Shown: positions 16,201 through 24,324 of the stretch, piece by piece | Layout: every line of letters starts with the position of its first letter | How positions within the stretch are numbered: the stretch's first letter is position 1 | NCBI RefSeq assembly: GCF_016924645.1 | Contig: NZ_JAFFJV010000001.1 | Span: forward strand, 372,001-436,000 | Direction: 5' to 3' | Length of the DNA stretch: 64,000 bases | From: Rufibacter psychrotolerans | Lineage (GTDB): Bacteria; Bacteroidota; Bacteroidia; Cytophagales; Hymenobacteraceae | Made by a program: the position numbers and the translations under genes | The notes under the pieces: model-generated | The model's input: the letters and a program-made list of their open reading frames with translations, nothing else | Told to the model about the DNA's origin: nothing | Database searches by the model: none

Positions 16201-16380
16201 GTTCTGCATCTCCAGCTCAATCTGGTAGATCTGCAGCTCCTGTATCACAGACCGCACCTCTTCCGGGGTCATTTTCTCTGCTTCCTCCAGGGTGACCAGC
16301 CGTTGCAGCTTCTCTGCCCTGGAGCGCAGTTTTGAGTTCTGATGGGCCCCCAGCGGGGTTGCCTGGCTGTTTGCATCCAT
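13285..16380 (-). CDS. multi-PAS sensor histidine kinase (HisKA_3/DegS-NarX type)
   Basis: 1031 residues, soluble, no membrane segment. An N-terminal coiled coil (about 25-75) leads into about six PAS/PAC units between 75 and 800 (for example GYLTLTQDGVIEEANRRA and GILAIDQHRAITAWNKTM, each ending in an ITEQKKAE-like linker). The dimerisation/phosphorylation helix is EEERKRIAEALHNSLAQLL with His841; the next residue is Asn842 where most members have Asp or Glu. The HATPase domain has ELLNNAIKHA (N box), DNGVGM and GMGLTTI (G boxes). It senses a cytoplasmic or diffusible signal, possibly several, and should phosphorylate the NarL-type regulator at 11519. Confidence 0.93.
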   Translation of the reverse strand: MDANSQATPLGAHQNSKLRSRAEKLQRLVTLEEAEKMTPEEVRSVIQELQIYQIELEMQNHQLAQTTAELEQAHLKYLELYDTAPFGYLTLTQDGVIEEANRRATELLHLPRLHLLDKRFSLFVQPDSISDYYALFRKALESPTQHRADLNLVPVKGEPFCAQVEAVRLPEEEGKQPLLRFVFLDISEQKKASKALEHSEQLLIGIFNSSLNGIQVFKAVRNSKGEIDDFKWVLMNHTAEKFMQTTFDRLQKTTLTQEAPEEITSGRFARYVQAVETGSPQTFTAHFKKKDREHWLNCVAMKMDDGFVLTTEDITQQHQAHAQLQESQHLIKTMAEAMPDFLYVEDLTLGRNVYNNRNFLAFLGYTPADITGHPRELLDTLYHPEDAAQILDRHQRFAQVKDGEFLEAHVRIKAKDGGWRNILFRETVFKRDAAGKPTQLVGVAMDLTERTRHERELRQLHQTVSGILKNLPVILWRISPEGVIEEAIGSGLSSLGYQDHELEGTSMYTLNPAVKPHLQAVLAGGKETFVGETEVNGQKIYKQNFFFHDATTGGAIGFCLDVTEQKKAEAEARHRTFLLDQLLQNLPLVLAVIDLEGNYLEVKGQGLRSLGIQDNALVGRSMFEIFPMLRNNIQDVLNGQVKSFTASFPYNGQTVHFQNFGFLDAQREIGIAFGIDITELKVMQDKLMTEKEFSDKLLENSIDGILAIDQHRAITAWNKTMETISAKPRQTVLGKPLVSLFAPEYHENVSLHLCRVLQGHRITLQEIPGLQTNRAYEVNLAPFLNADKEVIGALGIIHDITLQKQRQQEETQYQLDQQKAVANAVLTAQEEERKRIAEALHNSLAQLLYAAKLNLEDLIQPDEASGAVAVPDVASLQRVSGFLEDAIKETRTLAHELIPKALQDFGLKTALRDLSHRLSTPNFTVQCVVSGFEQHQAGLLETGIYRIVQELLNNAIKHASATEVSVQVTDKGHQIMVRVEDNGVGMRPGAKPKAAGMGLTTIQNRVKLLQGKMKIHSSPEEGTAVTITLHR

Positions 16381-16503
16381 TCCTGTCCAGCTCTTCGTTA
16401 CCGTTACTATGTGAAACCATTCTTTGCCCTGGTGCCCTGGCGGAAGCCCCCGCAGCCGGCGGCAAAGTCCTGGCCGCTCCTGGCCCGGGCCCGCAGCGGT
16501 GGG

Positions 16504-16546
16504 GCGGTTTTAGGGGTATTTTTTGAAAAAGGGCTCTAAAACCCGC
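16504..16546. repeat. dispersed intergenic hairpin repeat (copy)
   Basis: GCGGTTTTAGGGG ... GGGCTCTAAAACCCGC around TATTTTTTGAAAAA; between the CheB-CheR fusion (ends 16554) and the kinase start. Confidence 0.65.
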
Positions 16547-16553
16547 TTAGGGC

Positions 16554-19529
16554 CTACGCCTCCAGCACTTCTATGGTTAAGATGATCTTAAAGGTTTTGT
16601 TGTTCTTGTAGGCAATGCGGCGGGTGTGCAGGCGCATTTTGTGGTAGCCCAGCAGGGCAAAGTCATGCTCCAGCAGCTGGCCGTGCAGGTCTTTGCCCTC
16701 CAGCACCACCTGGTCCATGATGTCATGCAGGGCCGCAATGTCCCACTGGCCGTTGCCCAGGTGGTAGAGCCATTGCCCTTTGATCTGCTCAGGAATAAGC
16801 TTGAAGCGGTCAATAAAGGCCTGGCTGGCGGTTTCTACCCGCATGAGGTGGTCCATTACCACCAGGGGCTGGGGCATGAGGTCAAGGAGGGCGGTGGCGT
16901 ACAGGCTGGTGGCGTCGCGGCTGGCTTCCATCTCTTTGTACGCGGTAATGTTGGTGAAGGTGAGCACCGCGCCGTTGATGAAATTGTCTACCGTGCGGTA
17001 CGGGATAATGCGCATGGAGTACCACTGCTGCTCATCGGCGGTTTGCAGGTGCACCTCTTTGCTGCGCAGTTTCTCCATGACCTCCCGCACGTCTTTGGTG
17101 ATGTCCTGGTACTTGAGGTTAGAGGCAATGTGCGTGATGGAGCGCCCAATGTCTGTTCTGATGAGGTTGAAGATCTGGGTGGCCTGCGGCGTGTAGTTCT
17201 TAATGTTGTTGTGCTGGTCCAGGAAGATGGTGGCTATCTCGGTGGAGTCCAGCAGGTTCTTCATGTCATTGTTGGAGTTGAGGAGCTCCTCGGTCTTGGT
17301 CTGGTACTGGAGGTTAATGGTCATGAGCTCCTCGTTGAGGGACTGCAGTTCCTCCTTGTTGGTCATAGACTCCTCATTGGTGCTTTGCAGCTCCTCATTG
17401 GCGCTCTGCAGTTCCTCATTGGTAGACTTGAGCTCTTCCAGCGAGGAGTGCATCTCCTCCACGGTGGTTTGCAGGCGTTGTTTGGTAAACTGCAGCTCCA
17501 GCTCCAGCTGGGAAATAATCTCGTCTTTCTCGCTTATCTCCTCCTGGGTTGGTTTGGTGCGGCGGGCTTTCTTCTTTTCGGTAGGCAGGTCTTCAAACAC
17601 CACCATTAAGAAGTTCTTCAGGATCTCGGGCTCGGTGAGGGGCCGCACCGTCAGCCTGATGGATTGGGTGCCCAGTTCATTGCGCACCTGCACGGGCGCA
17701 ACGGTCACCGTCTCGCGCAGCAGGTTGGCTTTCTGGATGGCGTTGCCCAGCTCAAAGGTGAGGCCTTCGCGGGCCATGTCAAAGAGGTTGAACTTGGCCT
17801 GCCCCGGGGCGGGCTCCAGGTAGCGGCCCGTGCGGCCGTGTATGTAAAAGATATCGCCCTTGGGGTTGACAATAACAGAGGGTGGGGCAAACTGATCTAG
17901 CATGATCCGGTGCACCGCCGAAGACATGGTAGATTCGCGCGTCACTTCAGTGGCTGGTTCTGGCAATGGTTTAACAGGTTCTGTGGTAGCAAAGGAAAAA
18001 GGAAAGTCTATGCGCGAGAGCGGCAGGGCCTGCTCACTGCGCTGGTAGATCTTCCACTTGGTATCTAGCGGGGTAAATAAGTCCTGGTAGCCCCCAATGG
18101 TTTCTGAGGAGCCCAGCAGCAGGAGCCCGTTGGGGTGCAGGGAGTAATGGAACACCGGGAACACCTTGCGCTGCAGGTCTGGGGCCAGGTAAATGAGCAG
18201 GTTGCGGCAGGTGAGCAGGTCTAGTTTGGTGAAGGGCGCGTCACGGGTAATGTTGTGCACCGCAAACACAATCTTCTCGCGCAGTTCCTTCCGCACGTGG
18301 TACTGGCTGTCTATCTTCACGAAGTGGCGTTTGAGCCGCTCCTGCGACACATCTGCGCTGATGTTCTCTGGGTAGTAGCCGTTGCGGGCCCGCTCAATGG
18401 CGTCTGGGTCAATGTCTGAGGCAAAGATCTGCACCTTGAGGTGCCGGATCTCTGCGTTTTGCTCAATGCACTCCTGCAGCAGAATGGCAATGGTGTAGGC
18501 CTCCTCGCCGGTAGAGCAGCCGGCCACCCACACCCGCACGGTGTCGCCGTCCCGTTTGTCTTCCAGCAGCCGGGGCAGGTACTTGTTCTTGAGCAGCTCA
18601 AAGGCCTCGGGGTCCCTGAAGAAGCGGGTAACCCCAATCAGGAACTCCTTGAAGAGCAGCTCCACCTCGGCTGGGGTGTCTTGCAGGTAGCGCACGTACT
18701 GGGCAAGCTGCTTGATCTGCTGCAGGCCCATGCGCCGCTCAATGCGCCGGAAAATGGTGTTGCGCTTGTACTGCGAGAAATCATGCCCGGTCTGGCTGCG
18801 GATGAGGTAAAAGATCTTCTGCAGCGCCTGGAGCGATTTCTTGCTGTCTGTGAGCATGCGGCCCACCTGGCTGGGGCTGGTGGCAAACGCCAGCAGCTTG
18901 GCGGGCATTTCCTCGGGGGGCAGCACGTAGTCCACAAAATCGGTTTTAAGGGCGCTGCGCGGCATGCTGTCTACCAGGGCGGTCTCTGGTTCCTGCACCG
19001 TTACCATGCCGTAGTTCTCCACAATGGCCCTGAGGCCGAGGGTGCCGTCTGTGCCCGCCCCCGAGAAGACCACCGCCACGGCGCGCTCGCGCAGCTCCCG
19101 GGCCAGGCTGAAGAAGAAAAAATCAATGGGCTTGCGCTGCTCTGCGGGCAACGTAGGGGCGCGTAGCCTAAAGAAGCCCTCCACCAGCTCGGTCTCCTGC
19201 AAAGGGGGCACCACGTAGACCGTTTCGTTTTCCAGCGGCAGGTGGTCCTGCACCTCTACCACGGGCAAAGGGGCGTGGCGCTGCAAAATCTCCACCATGC
19301 TGCTCTTGTACTCGGGGGCCAGGTGCGGCACCACCACAAAGGCCATGCCGGGGCTGGCCGGCACGTGTTTAAAGAAAGCCTCAAACGCATCCAAAGACCC
19401 CGCCGAGCCGCCCATGCCCACCACCAGAAAAGGCTCTTTCACCCCTGGGCGCGCCTGGCTCGCGGGGCGGGAAGCCGCCGCCGGGGTTTCTGGGGCAGCA
19501 GGGGAAGGGTGGACGTTCTTAGGAGCCAT
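16554..19529 (-). CDS. CheB-CheR-PAS fusion (methylesterase/methyltransferase hybrid)
   Basis: 991 residues. CheB domain about 33-215 with catalytic Ser42 (GMGGSAGS), His69 (PHLAPEY) and Asp161 (GAGTDGTLG). CheR domain about 235-500 with a SAM-binding AGCSTGEEAY at 336-345 and LLTCRNLLIYL at 438-448. A heptad coiled coil with repeated SxNEELQS units spans about 660-750, then two PAS domains to the C-terminus. There is no receiver domain on CheB. Such hybrids occur outside classical chemotaxis and are thought to feed histidine kinases or second-messenger circuits; no CheA, CheW or MCP lies in the window. It is in tandem with the multi-PAS kinase and divergent from a second CheB. Confidence 0.92.
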   Translation of the reverse strand: MAPKNVHPSPAAPETPAAASRPASQARPGVKEPFLVVGMGGSAGSLDAFEAFFKHVPASPGMAFVVVPHLAPEYKSSMVEILQRHAPLPVVEVQDHLPLENETVYVVPPLQETELVEGFFRLRAPTLPAEQRKPIDFFFFSLARELRERAVAVVFSGAGTDGTLGLRAIVENYGMVTVQEPETALVDSMPRSALKTDFVDYVLPPEEMPAKLLAFATSPSQVGRMLTDSKKSLQALQKIFYLIRSQTGHDFSQYKRNTIFRRIERRMGLQQIKQLAQYVRYLQDTPAEVELLFKEFLIGVTRFFRDPEAFELLKNKYLPRLLEDKRDGDTVRVWVAGCSTGEEAYTIAILLQECIEQNAEIRHLKVQIFASDIDPDAIERARNGYYPENISADVSQERLKRHFVKIDSQYHVRKELREKIVFAVHNITRDAPFTKLDLLTCRNLLIYLAPDLQRKVFPVFHYSLHPNGLLLLGSSETIGGYQDLFTPLDTKWKIYQRSEQALPLSRIDFPFSFATTEPVKPLPEPATEVTRESTMSSAVHRIMLDQFAPPSVIVNPKGDIFYIHGRTGRYLEPAPGQAKFNLFDMAREGLTFELGNAIQKANLLRETVTVAPVQVRNELGTQSIRLTVRPLTEPEILKNFLMVVFEDLPTEKKKARRTKPTQEEISEKDEIISQLELELQFTKQRLQTTVEEMHSSLEELKSTNEELQSANEELQSTNEESMTNKEELQSLNEELMTINLQYQTKTEELLNSNNDMKNLLDSTEIATIFLDQHNNIKNYTPQATQIFNLIRTDIGRSITHIASNLKYQDITKDVREVMEKLRSKEVHLQTADEQQWYSMRIIPYRTVDNFINGAVLTFTNITAYKEMEASRDATSLYATALLDLMPQPLVVMDHLMRVETASQAFIDRFKLIPEQIKGQWLYHLGNGQWDIAALHDIMDQVVLEGKDLHGQLLEHDFALLGYHKMRLHTRRIAYKNNKTFKIILTIEVLEA

Positions 19530-19687
19530 GGGAAAAAGAGAAAGGTGTAAAAGTAAAAGGCTGCGTTGGTTTTGCAGCCTCCTGGTGGTTTTAATATTTC
19601 ACCCTTTGGGGCGAAGGGAACATTTAACCCCAATTTACACACTTTTGCCGCCCCGGTGCTACTTTGGGGCCAGAGACCGGCAGAAAT

Positions 19688-19703
19688 GCCGTATTAATAC
19701 GGC
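19688..19703. promoter_or_regulatory. perfect 16 bp palindrome in divergent cheB region
   Basis: GCCGTATTAATACGGC, perfectly symmetric, roughly midway between the divergent CheB-CheR fusion and the stand-alone CheB gene. Position and symmetry suit an operator for a dimeric regulator controlling both genes. Confidence 0.35.
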
Positions 19704-19795
19704 GCCCTGCGGTTGTTTCTTCCTGATTTTACCGGTGCCCGAAAAGAGGCCGGGGGAAGCATGGCTGTTTTCATGCGCCGTGCGTATTACTTCTG

Positions 19796-20884
19796 ATGCG
19801 ACCTAGCCCTACAACCAGCCCCAACCACCACGACATCATCGTGATTGGAACCTCTGCCGGCGGAATGGCCGTGCTCCTCAAGCTACTGGAGCAACTGCCC
19901 GGCAATTTACCGGCCTCTATCTTTATTGTGCAGCACCTGGCCCGCAACTCCAACGCCGAGATTCTGGTAGACCGCCTGAACCGCAGCACCCAGCTGGTCT
20001 GTGAGGTGGCCGAGCATGAGAAGGCCTTTGCCCCCGGGCATGTGTACTTCTGCCCTCAGGACCACCACCTGCTGCTGCAGCGCGGGCGCATGCTGGTGAC
20101 CCGGGGCCCGCGCGAAAACCTGTTCCGCCCGGCCATAGACCCGCTTTTCCGGTCGGCGGCTGCGGCGTATGACTCCCGCGTGATTGGTATTATTCTCACG
20201 GGCATGCTGCAAGACGGCACCGTGGGCATGCAGGCGGTGAAGCGCAGCGGCGGCCTGACCATGGTGCAGTTGCCCGCCGAGGCCGAGTACCCCGACATGC
20301 CCCAGAGCGTGATGAACGAGATGGAGGTGGACTACACCGTGCCGGTGAGCGAGATGGGAATCTTGCTGCGGGAGCTGGTGTCCGTTCCCGCCTCCACCGA
20401 CCACAAAGTGCCCGAAGACATCAGGTACGAAGCCACCATTGCCGAACGGGTCATGACCCAGGGCAACGGCCTCAGCGATGATATGGGCGTCATGGGCCCC
20501 CAGGTGCCGCTCACCTGCCCCGACTGCGGCGGCGCCCTCTGGGAAGTGAAAAACGGGCATTTAGGCCACCTGCGCTGCCACGCGGGCCACACCTTCACGC
20601 CAGAAAGTTACCTCACCGGTAACATGGAGGCCCTGGAAGAAACCATGTGGGTAGCCCTGCGCATGCTGGAAGAGCGCCGCACCATGCTCAGCTCCATGGC
20701 CGACCAGGACCGCAAACGAGGCAGCAAGTACTGGGCCAGCACCCAGGAAGAGCGCGCCGAAGAGCTCAAAGTCCACATTGAACGCATCAGGAAAGTACTG
20801 CTGGCCAGCGCCAACGCCAAAAACAACGGAACCAGCCACTTCCAATCCGATACCGACGCCGAAGCCGAAGCCGAACGCGCCTGA
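19796..20884 (+). CDS. stand-alone CheB methylesterase with C-terminal Cys/His motif
   Basis: 362 residues. CheB catalytic domain about 12-190 with Ser20 (IGTSAGG), His47 (VQHLARNS) and Asp140 (TGMLQDGTVG). As in the fusion protein, no receiver domain precedes it. A second part (about 238-275) carries CPDCGG and RCHAGHTF, a Cys/His-rich knuckle frequent in this CheB subgroup, followed by a helical, charged tail (EETMWVALRMLEERRTML). The protein should deamidate or demethylate glutamyl residues on an unidentified receptor or act as a regulatory domain. It diverges from the CheB-CheR-PAS gene; the shared 266 bp region holds a palindrome. Confidence 0.9.
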   Translation: MRPSPTTSPNHHDIIVIGTSAGGMAVLLKLLEQLPGNLPASIFIVQHLARNSNAEILVDRLNRSTQLVCEVAEHEKAFAPGHVYFCPQDHHLLLQRGRMLVTRGPRENLFRPAIDPLFRSAAAAYDSRVIGIILTGMLQDGTVGMQAVKRSGGLTMVQLPAEAEYPDMPQSVMNEMEVDYTVPVSEMGILLRELVSVPASTDHKVPEDIRYEATIAERVMTQGNGLSDDMGVMGPQVPLTCPDCGGALWEVKNGHLGHLRCHAGHTFTPESYLTGNMEALEETMWVALRMLEERRTMLSSMADQDRKRGSKYWASTQEERAEELKVHIERIRKVLLASANAKNNGTSHFQSDTDAEAEAERA

Positions 20885-20885
20885 C

Positions 20886-20966
20886 CCGTTTTTGCGCCCT
20901 TTTCTGGAAAACTGGTTAAAAACTAAAAAATGGGTTAAAAAGAGGTTTGGTATTTCTACAAGCATT
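20886..20966. other. intergenic stretch with a degenerate hairpin repeat
   Basis: CCCGTTTTTGCGCCCTTTTCTGGAAAACTGGTTAAAAAC at about 20884-20925 is a degenerate copy of the dispersed hairpin, immediately before the MITE-like element at 20967. Confidence 0.45.
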
Positions 20967-21196
20967 CCCTCGCTCGCCTCCGGCGAGTGTGAGAAATAGG
21001 GCGGCCTCTGGCCGCTAGGCGGTGAGGAAGGAGTGCATGATTAAAATGAATATGAGTGCGTGTCCGGGCTTTGGGGCGGCATCTAGCCGCCAGGAGCATT
21101 CCCCGATTATTGATTCCAAAGCCAACCAACTACTACTCTCCCGCCCATCGGCCAGAGGCCGCCCCATTTCTCACACTCGCCGGAGGCGAGCGAGGG
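20967..21196. mobile_element. MITE-like element, 47 bp terminal inverted repeats (copy 1)
   Basis: 230 bp. 20967-21013 and 21150-21196 are inverted repeats of 47 bp with one mismatch, starting CCCTCGCTCGCCTCCGGCGA. The interior has no transposase. Related ends occur at 44248, 47493 and 56460. A degenerate dispersed hairpin lies on each side. The interior differs from copies 2 and 4. Confidence 0.75.
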
Positions 21197-21313
21197 CTGT
21201 TGCTTTTCAAAGCTGATTTACTAAAAACGGGCCTAAAAAGGTGCGGGCTTTTTGGATAAGTACGTGAACAAAACTCAGTATTTATACAACCATTTCAAGG
21301 CAACATCGTTGAA
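21197..21313. other. leader of the winged-helix gene
   Basis: Contains a half-copy of the hairpin repeat (AAAAACGGGCCTAAAAAG near 21221-21240) and an inverted pair TTTCAAGGCAACATCGTTGAAA at about 21293-21315 overlapping the start of the next gene. Confidence 0.35.
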
Positions 21314-21631
21314 ATGGAAGCAATTAACAGGAGAGGTATGAAAGCGGAGGAGAAGGTGTTAAAAGCAATTTACGGATTGGTGAAAGGCGATGCCTCACCG
21401 GTCCATTTGCCGGTGTCGCCGGTGGGCGTGAGCCAGAAAACGGGCTTGCCGCTGGAGAGGGTGCTGCAATGCTGCAAGGTACTGGAAAACCACGGCTATC
21501 TCATGAGCAGCAGGGTAGGGGCAGCCTCTACGTATTACTACATCACCAAACAGGGCATTGCGGAAGTGCAGAAACCCAAACTCTCCCTTTATTTCTTCTC
21601 CACCATGGCCCCTGCCAGGCGCAGGGCCTGA
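21314..21631 (+). CDS. small winged-helix-like protein
   Basis: 105 residues. Residues 9-95 read as a winged helix: helix MKAEEKVLKAIYGLVKG, a turn with VGVSQKTGLPLERVLQCCKVL (helix-turn-helix) and a strand pair HGYLMSSRVGAASTYYYITKQG typical of the wing. No effector domain is present. It may be a small transcription factor of MarR/PadR-like fold, but the family is not certain. An inverted repeat TTTCAAG...TTGAAA overlaps its start codon and might serve autoregulation. A downstream ATG at 21338 is an alternative start. Confidence 0.65.
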   Translation: MEAINRRGMKAEEKVLKAIYGLVKGDASPVHLPVSPVGVSQKTGLPLERVLQCCKVLENHGYLMSSRVGAASTYYYITKQGIAEVQKPKLSLYFFSTMAPARRRA

Positions 21632-21895
21632 TGCTATCCCTCACGCTATACAGGGCAGGAGTTCTTCCTTGAAGGACCAGGTGCGCCTGTAATCCCGTGG
21701 CCCTAGCGTCACACTCTACCCACATTTCTGGAAAAACCTTTTCAAGTTGCCGCTGGAGCATCCTGACCAGCGCCTGTGCGACCCGTTAGCCTTGGAGTTC
21801 ACCGGCGTGGGGGAGCATTGGCTCCCGCTGCTCCGGTACCCGAGGCATTTGAGCTGACCCCACGCGGGAGTGAAAGGCGACTGCCTAGGCGTTTT
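21632..21895. other. intergenic region, nothing recognised
   Basis: No gene supported; short ORFs on the minus strand here lack credible starts or composition. Confidence 0.5.
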
Positions 21896-21955
21896 CCCAG
21901 GCACCGCAGTTTAGGGCTGTTTCGGGAAAACTAGCCCCAAAACGCGGTGCCTGGG
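21896..21955. repeat. dispersed intergenic hairpin repeat with extended arms
   Basis: Core TTTAGGGCTGTTTC / GAAAACTAGCCCCAAAA lies inside copy-specific outer arms CCCAGGCACCGC / GCGGTGCCTGGG. It is 13 nt beyond the stop of the leftward PLP enzyme and may terminate it. Confidence 0.7.
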
Positions 21956-21968
21956 TAACAAGGGAAGG

Positions 21969-23210
21969 TTATTTCATGGCGTACACTACTTCCAGCGCTT
22001 TTTCAATTTCCGCAGGGGTGTTGTAAATGCCGGGGGTGAAACGGGCGTAGGAGGTGCGGTAAGGGGCGGCCGTGCAGGTGATCTTGTGGTGGAGCAGGTG
22101 CTTGACGGTGTCCTGGGTGCTGTAGCCCTCTACCTCAAAGGCAATAATGCCGGCAGAAAGCTCATCGGACAGGGGAGTGTGCAGGGTCACGTGGGGCATG
22201 GCGGCGAGCCCTTCTTTGCAGAGGCGGTTCAGGTAGTGCACCCGCTCCCATACCTGCTCCTTGCCAATTGACTCTAAGAACTGGAAGGCCTGGGTGAGGG
22301 CCCAGCGGTGTTCCAGGGAATGGAAGCCGCCCGGCGTCATCTGCTTGCCGTCCATCTGGCTGGGGCGCTCTTCCTCGGCAATTACCACGTCCATTACCTC
22401 GGTGAAGCTGGGAATAACGGGGGTTACGTGCTGCCAGGCCTGGGTGGTGGCGGCCACCAGGCCGGTTCCCCGCGGCCCGTACGTCCATTTGTGGCACCCC
22501 GACACGAAGAAATCACAGCCCAGTTCCTGGAACGTCTCGCGCTCAATGCCAAAGCCGTGCACGCCGTCTACCAGCAGCAACACCTTATGGTCCTCGTCGC
22601 GCGACTGGTTGAGCCGGGCAATGGCCTGGGCAATCTGGGCGACGGGCGTTTTCAGGCCGGTGCTGGAGTGCACCCACGTGATGCCCACCAGGCGGGTCTG
22701 GTCCTGGATGGCGTTCATGATCGCCTCTACCATTTCCTCTGGGGTAACCTCGCTCAGGTTTTCATACATGGGCACCCGCCGGTAAGTAGCCCCGGTGCGG
22801 TACGTGGCGCCCCTGATGGATTCATGGTGGGAGTAATGGTCGTGCTCGGTGGTGAGGATTTCCTGGCCTTTGCTGAGCCCCAGCCCCGCGTAGATGGTGC
22901 CCAGGCCCATGGTGGTGCTGTCGGTCATGGCAATGTTGTCGGGTTCTGGGTGCCCGAAGTAGCGGGCGGCCGCTTCCCGGGCTTGCTGCATGAGATCGTT
23001 TTCCTGCTCCTGGGTGTAGAGCTCCGGGTCTTGGTCCAGGGCCTGGCGGTAACGGTCAATGGCTTCGCGCACCGGCTTGGGGTGCGAGGCCAGAAATTGG
23101 GAAGCGGCCAGGTGGATGTACTCTTTGCCCAGATTGAACTGGGCGCGCACCTGCTCCCAGTCTGTCTTTTGTTGTTTGGGGTAGTTGTTGGGGGCTGTCT
23201 TTGTCTGCAT
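21969..23210 (-). CDS. class V aminotransferase-fold PLP enzyme
   Basis: 413 residues. Fold-type I PLP enzyme of the cysteine desulfurase / isopenicillin N epimerase-like group. Visible blocks: AMTDSTTMGLGTIYAGL (PLP phosphate region), TTEHDHYSHHESIR, LLVDGVHGFG (Asp binding the pyridine nitrogen; His next to it) and SGCHKWTYGPRGTGLV with the Schiff-base Lys near residue 243. No Cys-containing desulfurase loop is evident, so desulfurase activity is doubtful; epimerase, kynureninase-like or lyase chemistry is possible. Cytoplasmic. It is followed on the same strand upstream by an asparaginase gene, but the two are separated by a hairpin repeat and so probably transcribed apart. Confidence 0.88.
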   Translation of the reverse strand: MQTKTAPNNYPKQQKTDWEQVRAQFNLGKEYIHLAASQFLASHPKPVREAIDRYRQALDQDPELYTQEQENDLMQQAREAAARYFGHPEPDNIAMTDSTTMGLGTIYAGLGLSKGQEILTTEHDHYSHHESIRGATYRTGATYRRVPMYENLSEVTPEEMVEAIMNAIQDQTRLVGITWVHSSTGLKTPVAQIAQAIARLNQSRDEDHKVLLLVDGVHGFGIERETFQELGCDFFVSGCHKWTYGPRGTGLVAATTQAWQHVTPVIPSFTEVMDVVIAEEERPSQMDGKQMTPGGFHSLEHRWALTQAFQFLESIGKEQVWERVHYLNRLCKEGLAAMPHVTLHTPLSDELSAGIIAFEVEGYSTQDTVKHLLHHKITCTAAPYRTSYARFTPGIYNTPAEIEKALEVVYAMK

Positions 23211-23314
23211 AGGCGTTCACGTCTGGTTCTACACTTTCATTTAGTTAACCTGGGGGAGGAGGGCACCCCAAGGGATACTCTTTCTTACAGGCTCTTGGCA
23301 AGGGATCCGAAAAG

Positions 23315-23362
23315 GAAAGCGTTTTAGCCCTGCTTCTGTGAAAACAGGCCTAAAACGCTTTC
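23315..23362. repeat. dispersed intergenic hairpin repeat with extended arms
   Basis: GAAAGCGTTTTAG and CTAAAACGCTTTC are perfectly complementary and enclose CCCTGCTTCTGTGAAAACAGGC. It ends 23 nt before the asparaginase stop codon side at 23386. Confidence 0.75.
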
Positions 23363-23385
23363 AGTGGGTTTTCAGGGGGAGAGGG

Positions 23386-24324
23386 CTATTGGTCTTCCGC
23401 CTGGCGGCCGGGCGTGTCTTCCCGCCAGATGCCCACGTAGGTGGGGGCATCGGCCTGTTTGCAGGCCCTGAACATAAGGCTGGTCACAAAGCTGAACTCC
23501 ACGTTGCCCTGAGGGTCTAAGGCGATGAAGTTGCGGTCGCCCTCAATGCGGTCGGCGTACACGTGCAGGGCCTCCTGGCAGGCTTCTTTGAGCGGAAGGC
23601 CTTTGTATTTGAGGAGGGCGTACACCTCATGGGCCGTGTTGGCCAGCAAGATGCCCTCGCCGTCGCCGGTGCAGGAAACCGCGCAGACCTCGTTGTTGGC
23701 GTACACGCCGCTGCCCACAATGGGGGAGTCGCCCACCCGGCCCGGAAGCTGGTTCACCAGGCCCCCGGTAGAGGTGGCGGCGGCCAGGTTGCCGTGCATG
23801 TCCAGGGCCACGGCACCCACAGTATCATGGCCGGTGGTGGCTTCCTCTTTCTGGGCTTCTTTCAGGGCTTTCTCCTTTTCCTCGGTCAGGAAGTAGGCGT
23901 CGCCCTTCAGTTCCAGGCTGTGCTGCTTGGCAAACTCCTCGGCCCCGGGGCCGCACAGCATCACGTGTTTAGAGTCTTGCATGATGGTTTTAGCCAGCGA
24001 GATAGGATTCTTCACGTGCTGAACACCCGCCACGCAGCCGGCTTTCATGGTTTTGCCGTCCATGATGGCTGCGTCAAACTCGTGGGTGTGCTCGCTGGTG
24101 GGGCTGCCCCCTTTGCCGGCGTTGAACAGCGGGTTGTTTTCCATGCTTCGCACGGCGGCCTCCACGGCGTCAACGGCGCTGCCGCCTTCCTTTAAGATGT
24201 GCCAGCCGGCCATGACCGCGTTTTCCAGCCCTTGCTCGTATGCCGCTTGTTTGGTTTCGCCCAATTCCTCCTTGCTTTGGTTCTCGGCACCACCGTGGAT
24301 GGCAATTACCCAATTATTTCCCAT
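23386..24324 (-). CDS. isoaspartyl peptidase / type III L-asparaginase
   Basis: 312 residues, Ntn-hydrolase. IAIHGGAENQ opens the alpha chain; NPLFNAGKGG is the substrate-loop block; autocleavage nucleophile Thr is in TTGHDTVGAVALD, followed by TSTGGLVNQLPGRVGDSPI and GSGVYANN, all family hallmarks. The precursor cleaves itself before that Thr into alpha and beta chains. It hydrolyses isoaspartyl dipeptides and asparagine. There is no signal peptide, so a cytoplasmic role in turnover of damaged protein is likely. Confidence 0.93.
   Translation of the reverse strand: MGNNWVIAIHGGAENQSKEELGETKQAAYEQGLENAVMAGWHILKEGGSAVDAVEAAVRSMENNPLFNAGKGGSPTSEHTHEFDAAIMDGKTMKAGCVAGVQHVKNPISLAKTIMQDSKHVMLCGPGAEEFAKQHSLELKGDAYFLTEEKEKALKEAQKEEATTGHDTVGAVALDMHGNLAAATSTGGLVNQLPGRVGDSPIVGSGVYANNEVCAVSCTGDGEGILLANTAHEVYALLKYKGLPLKEACQEALHVYADRIEGDRNFIALDPQGNVEFSFVTSLMFRACKQADAPTYVGIWREDTPGRQAEDQ

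Noticed and set aside
16626..17609. 327-codon plus-strand ORF
   Set aside because: Antisense to the CheB-CheR-PAS gene; composition typical of a shadow frame.
11519..20884. classical chemotaxis operon
   Set aside because: CheB and CheR domains are present, but CheA, CheW, CheY and MCP genes are not in the window.
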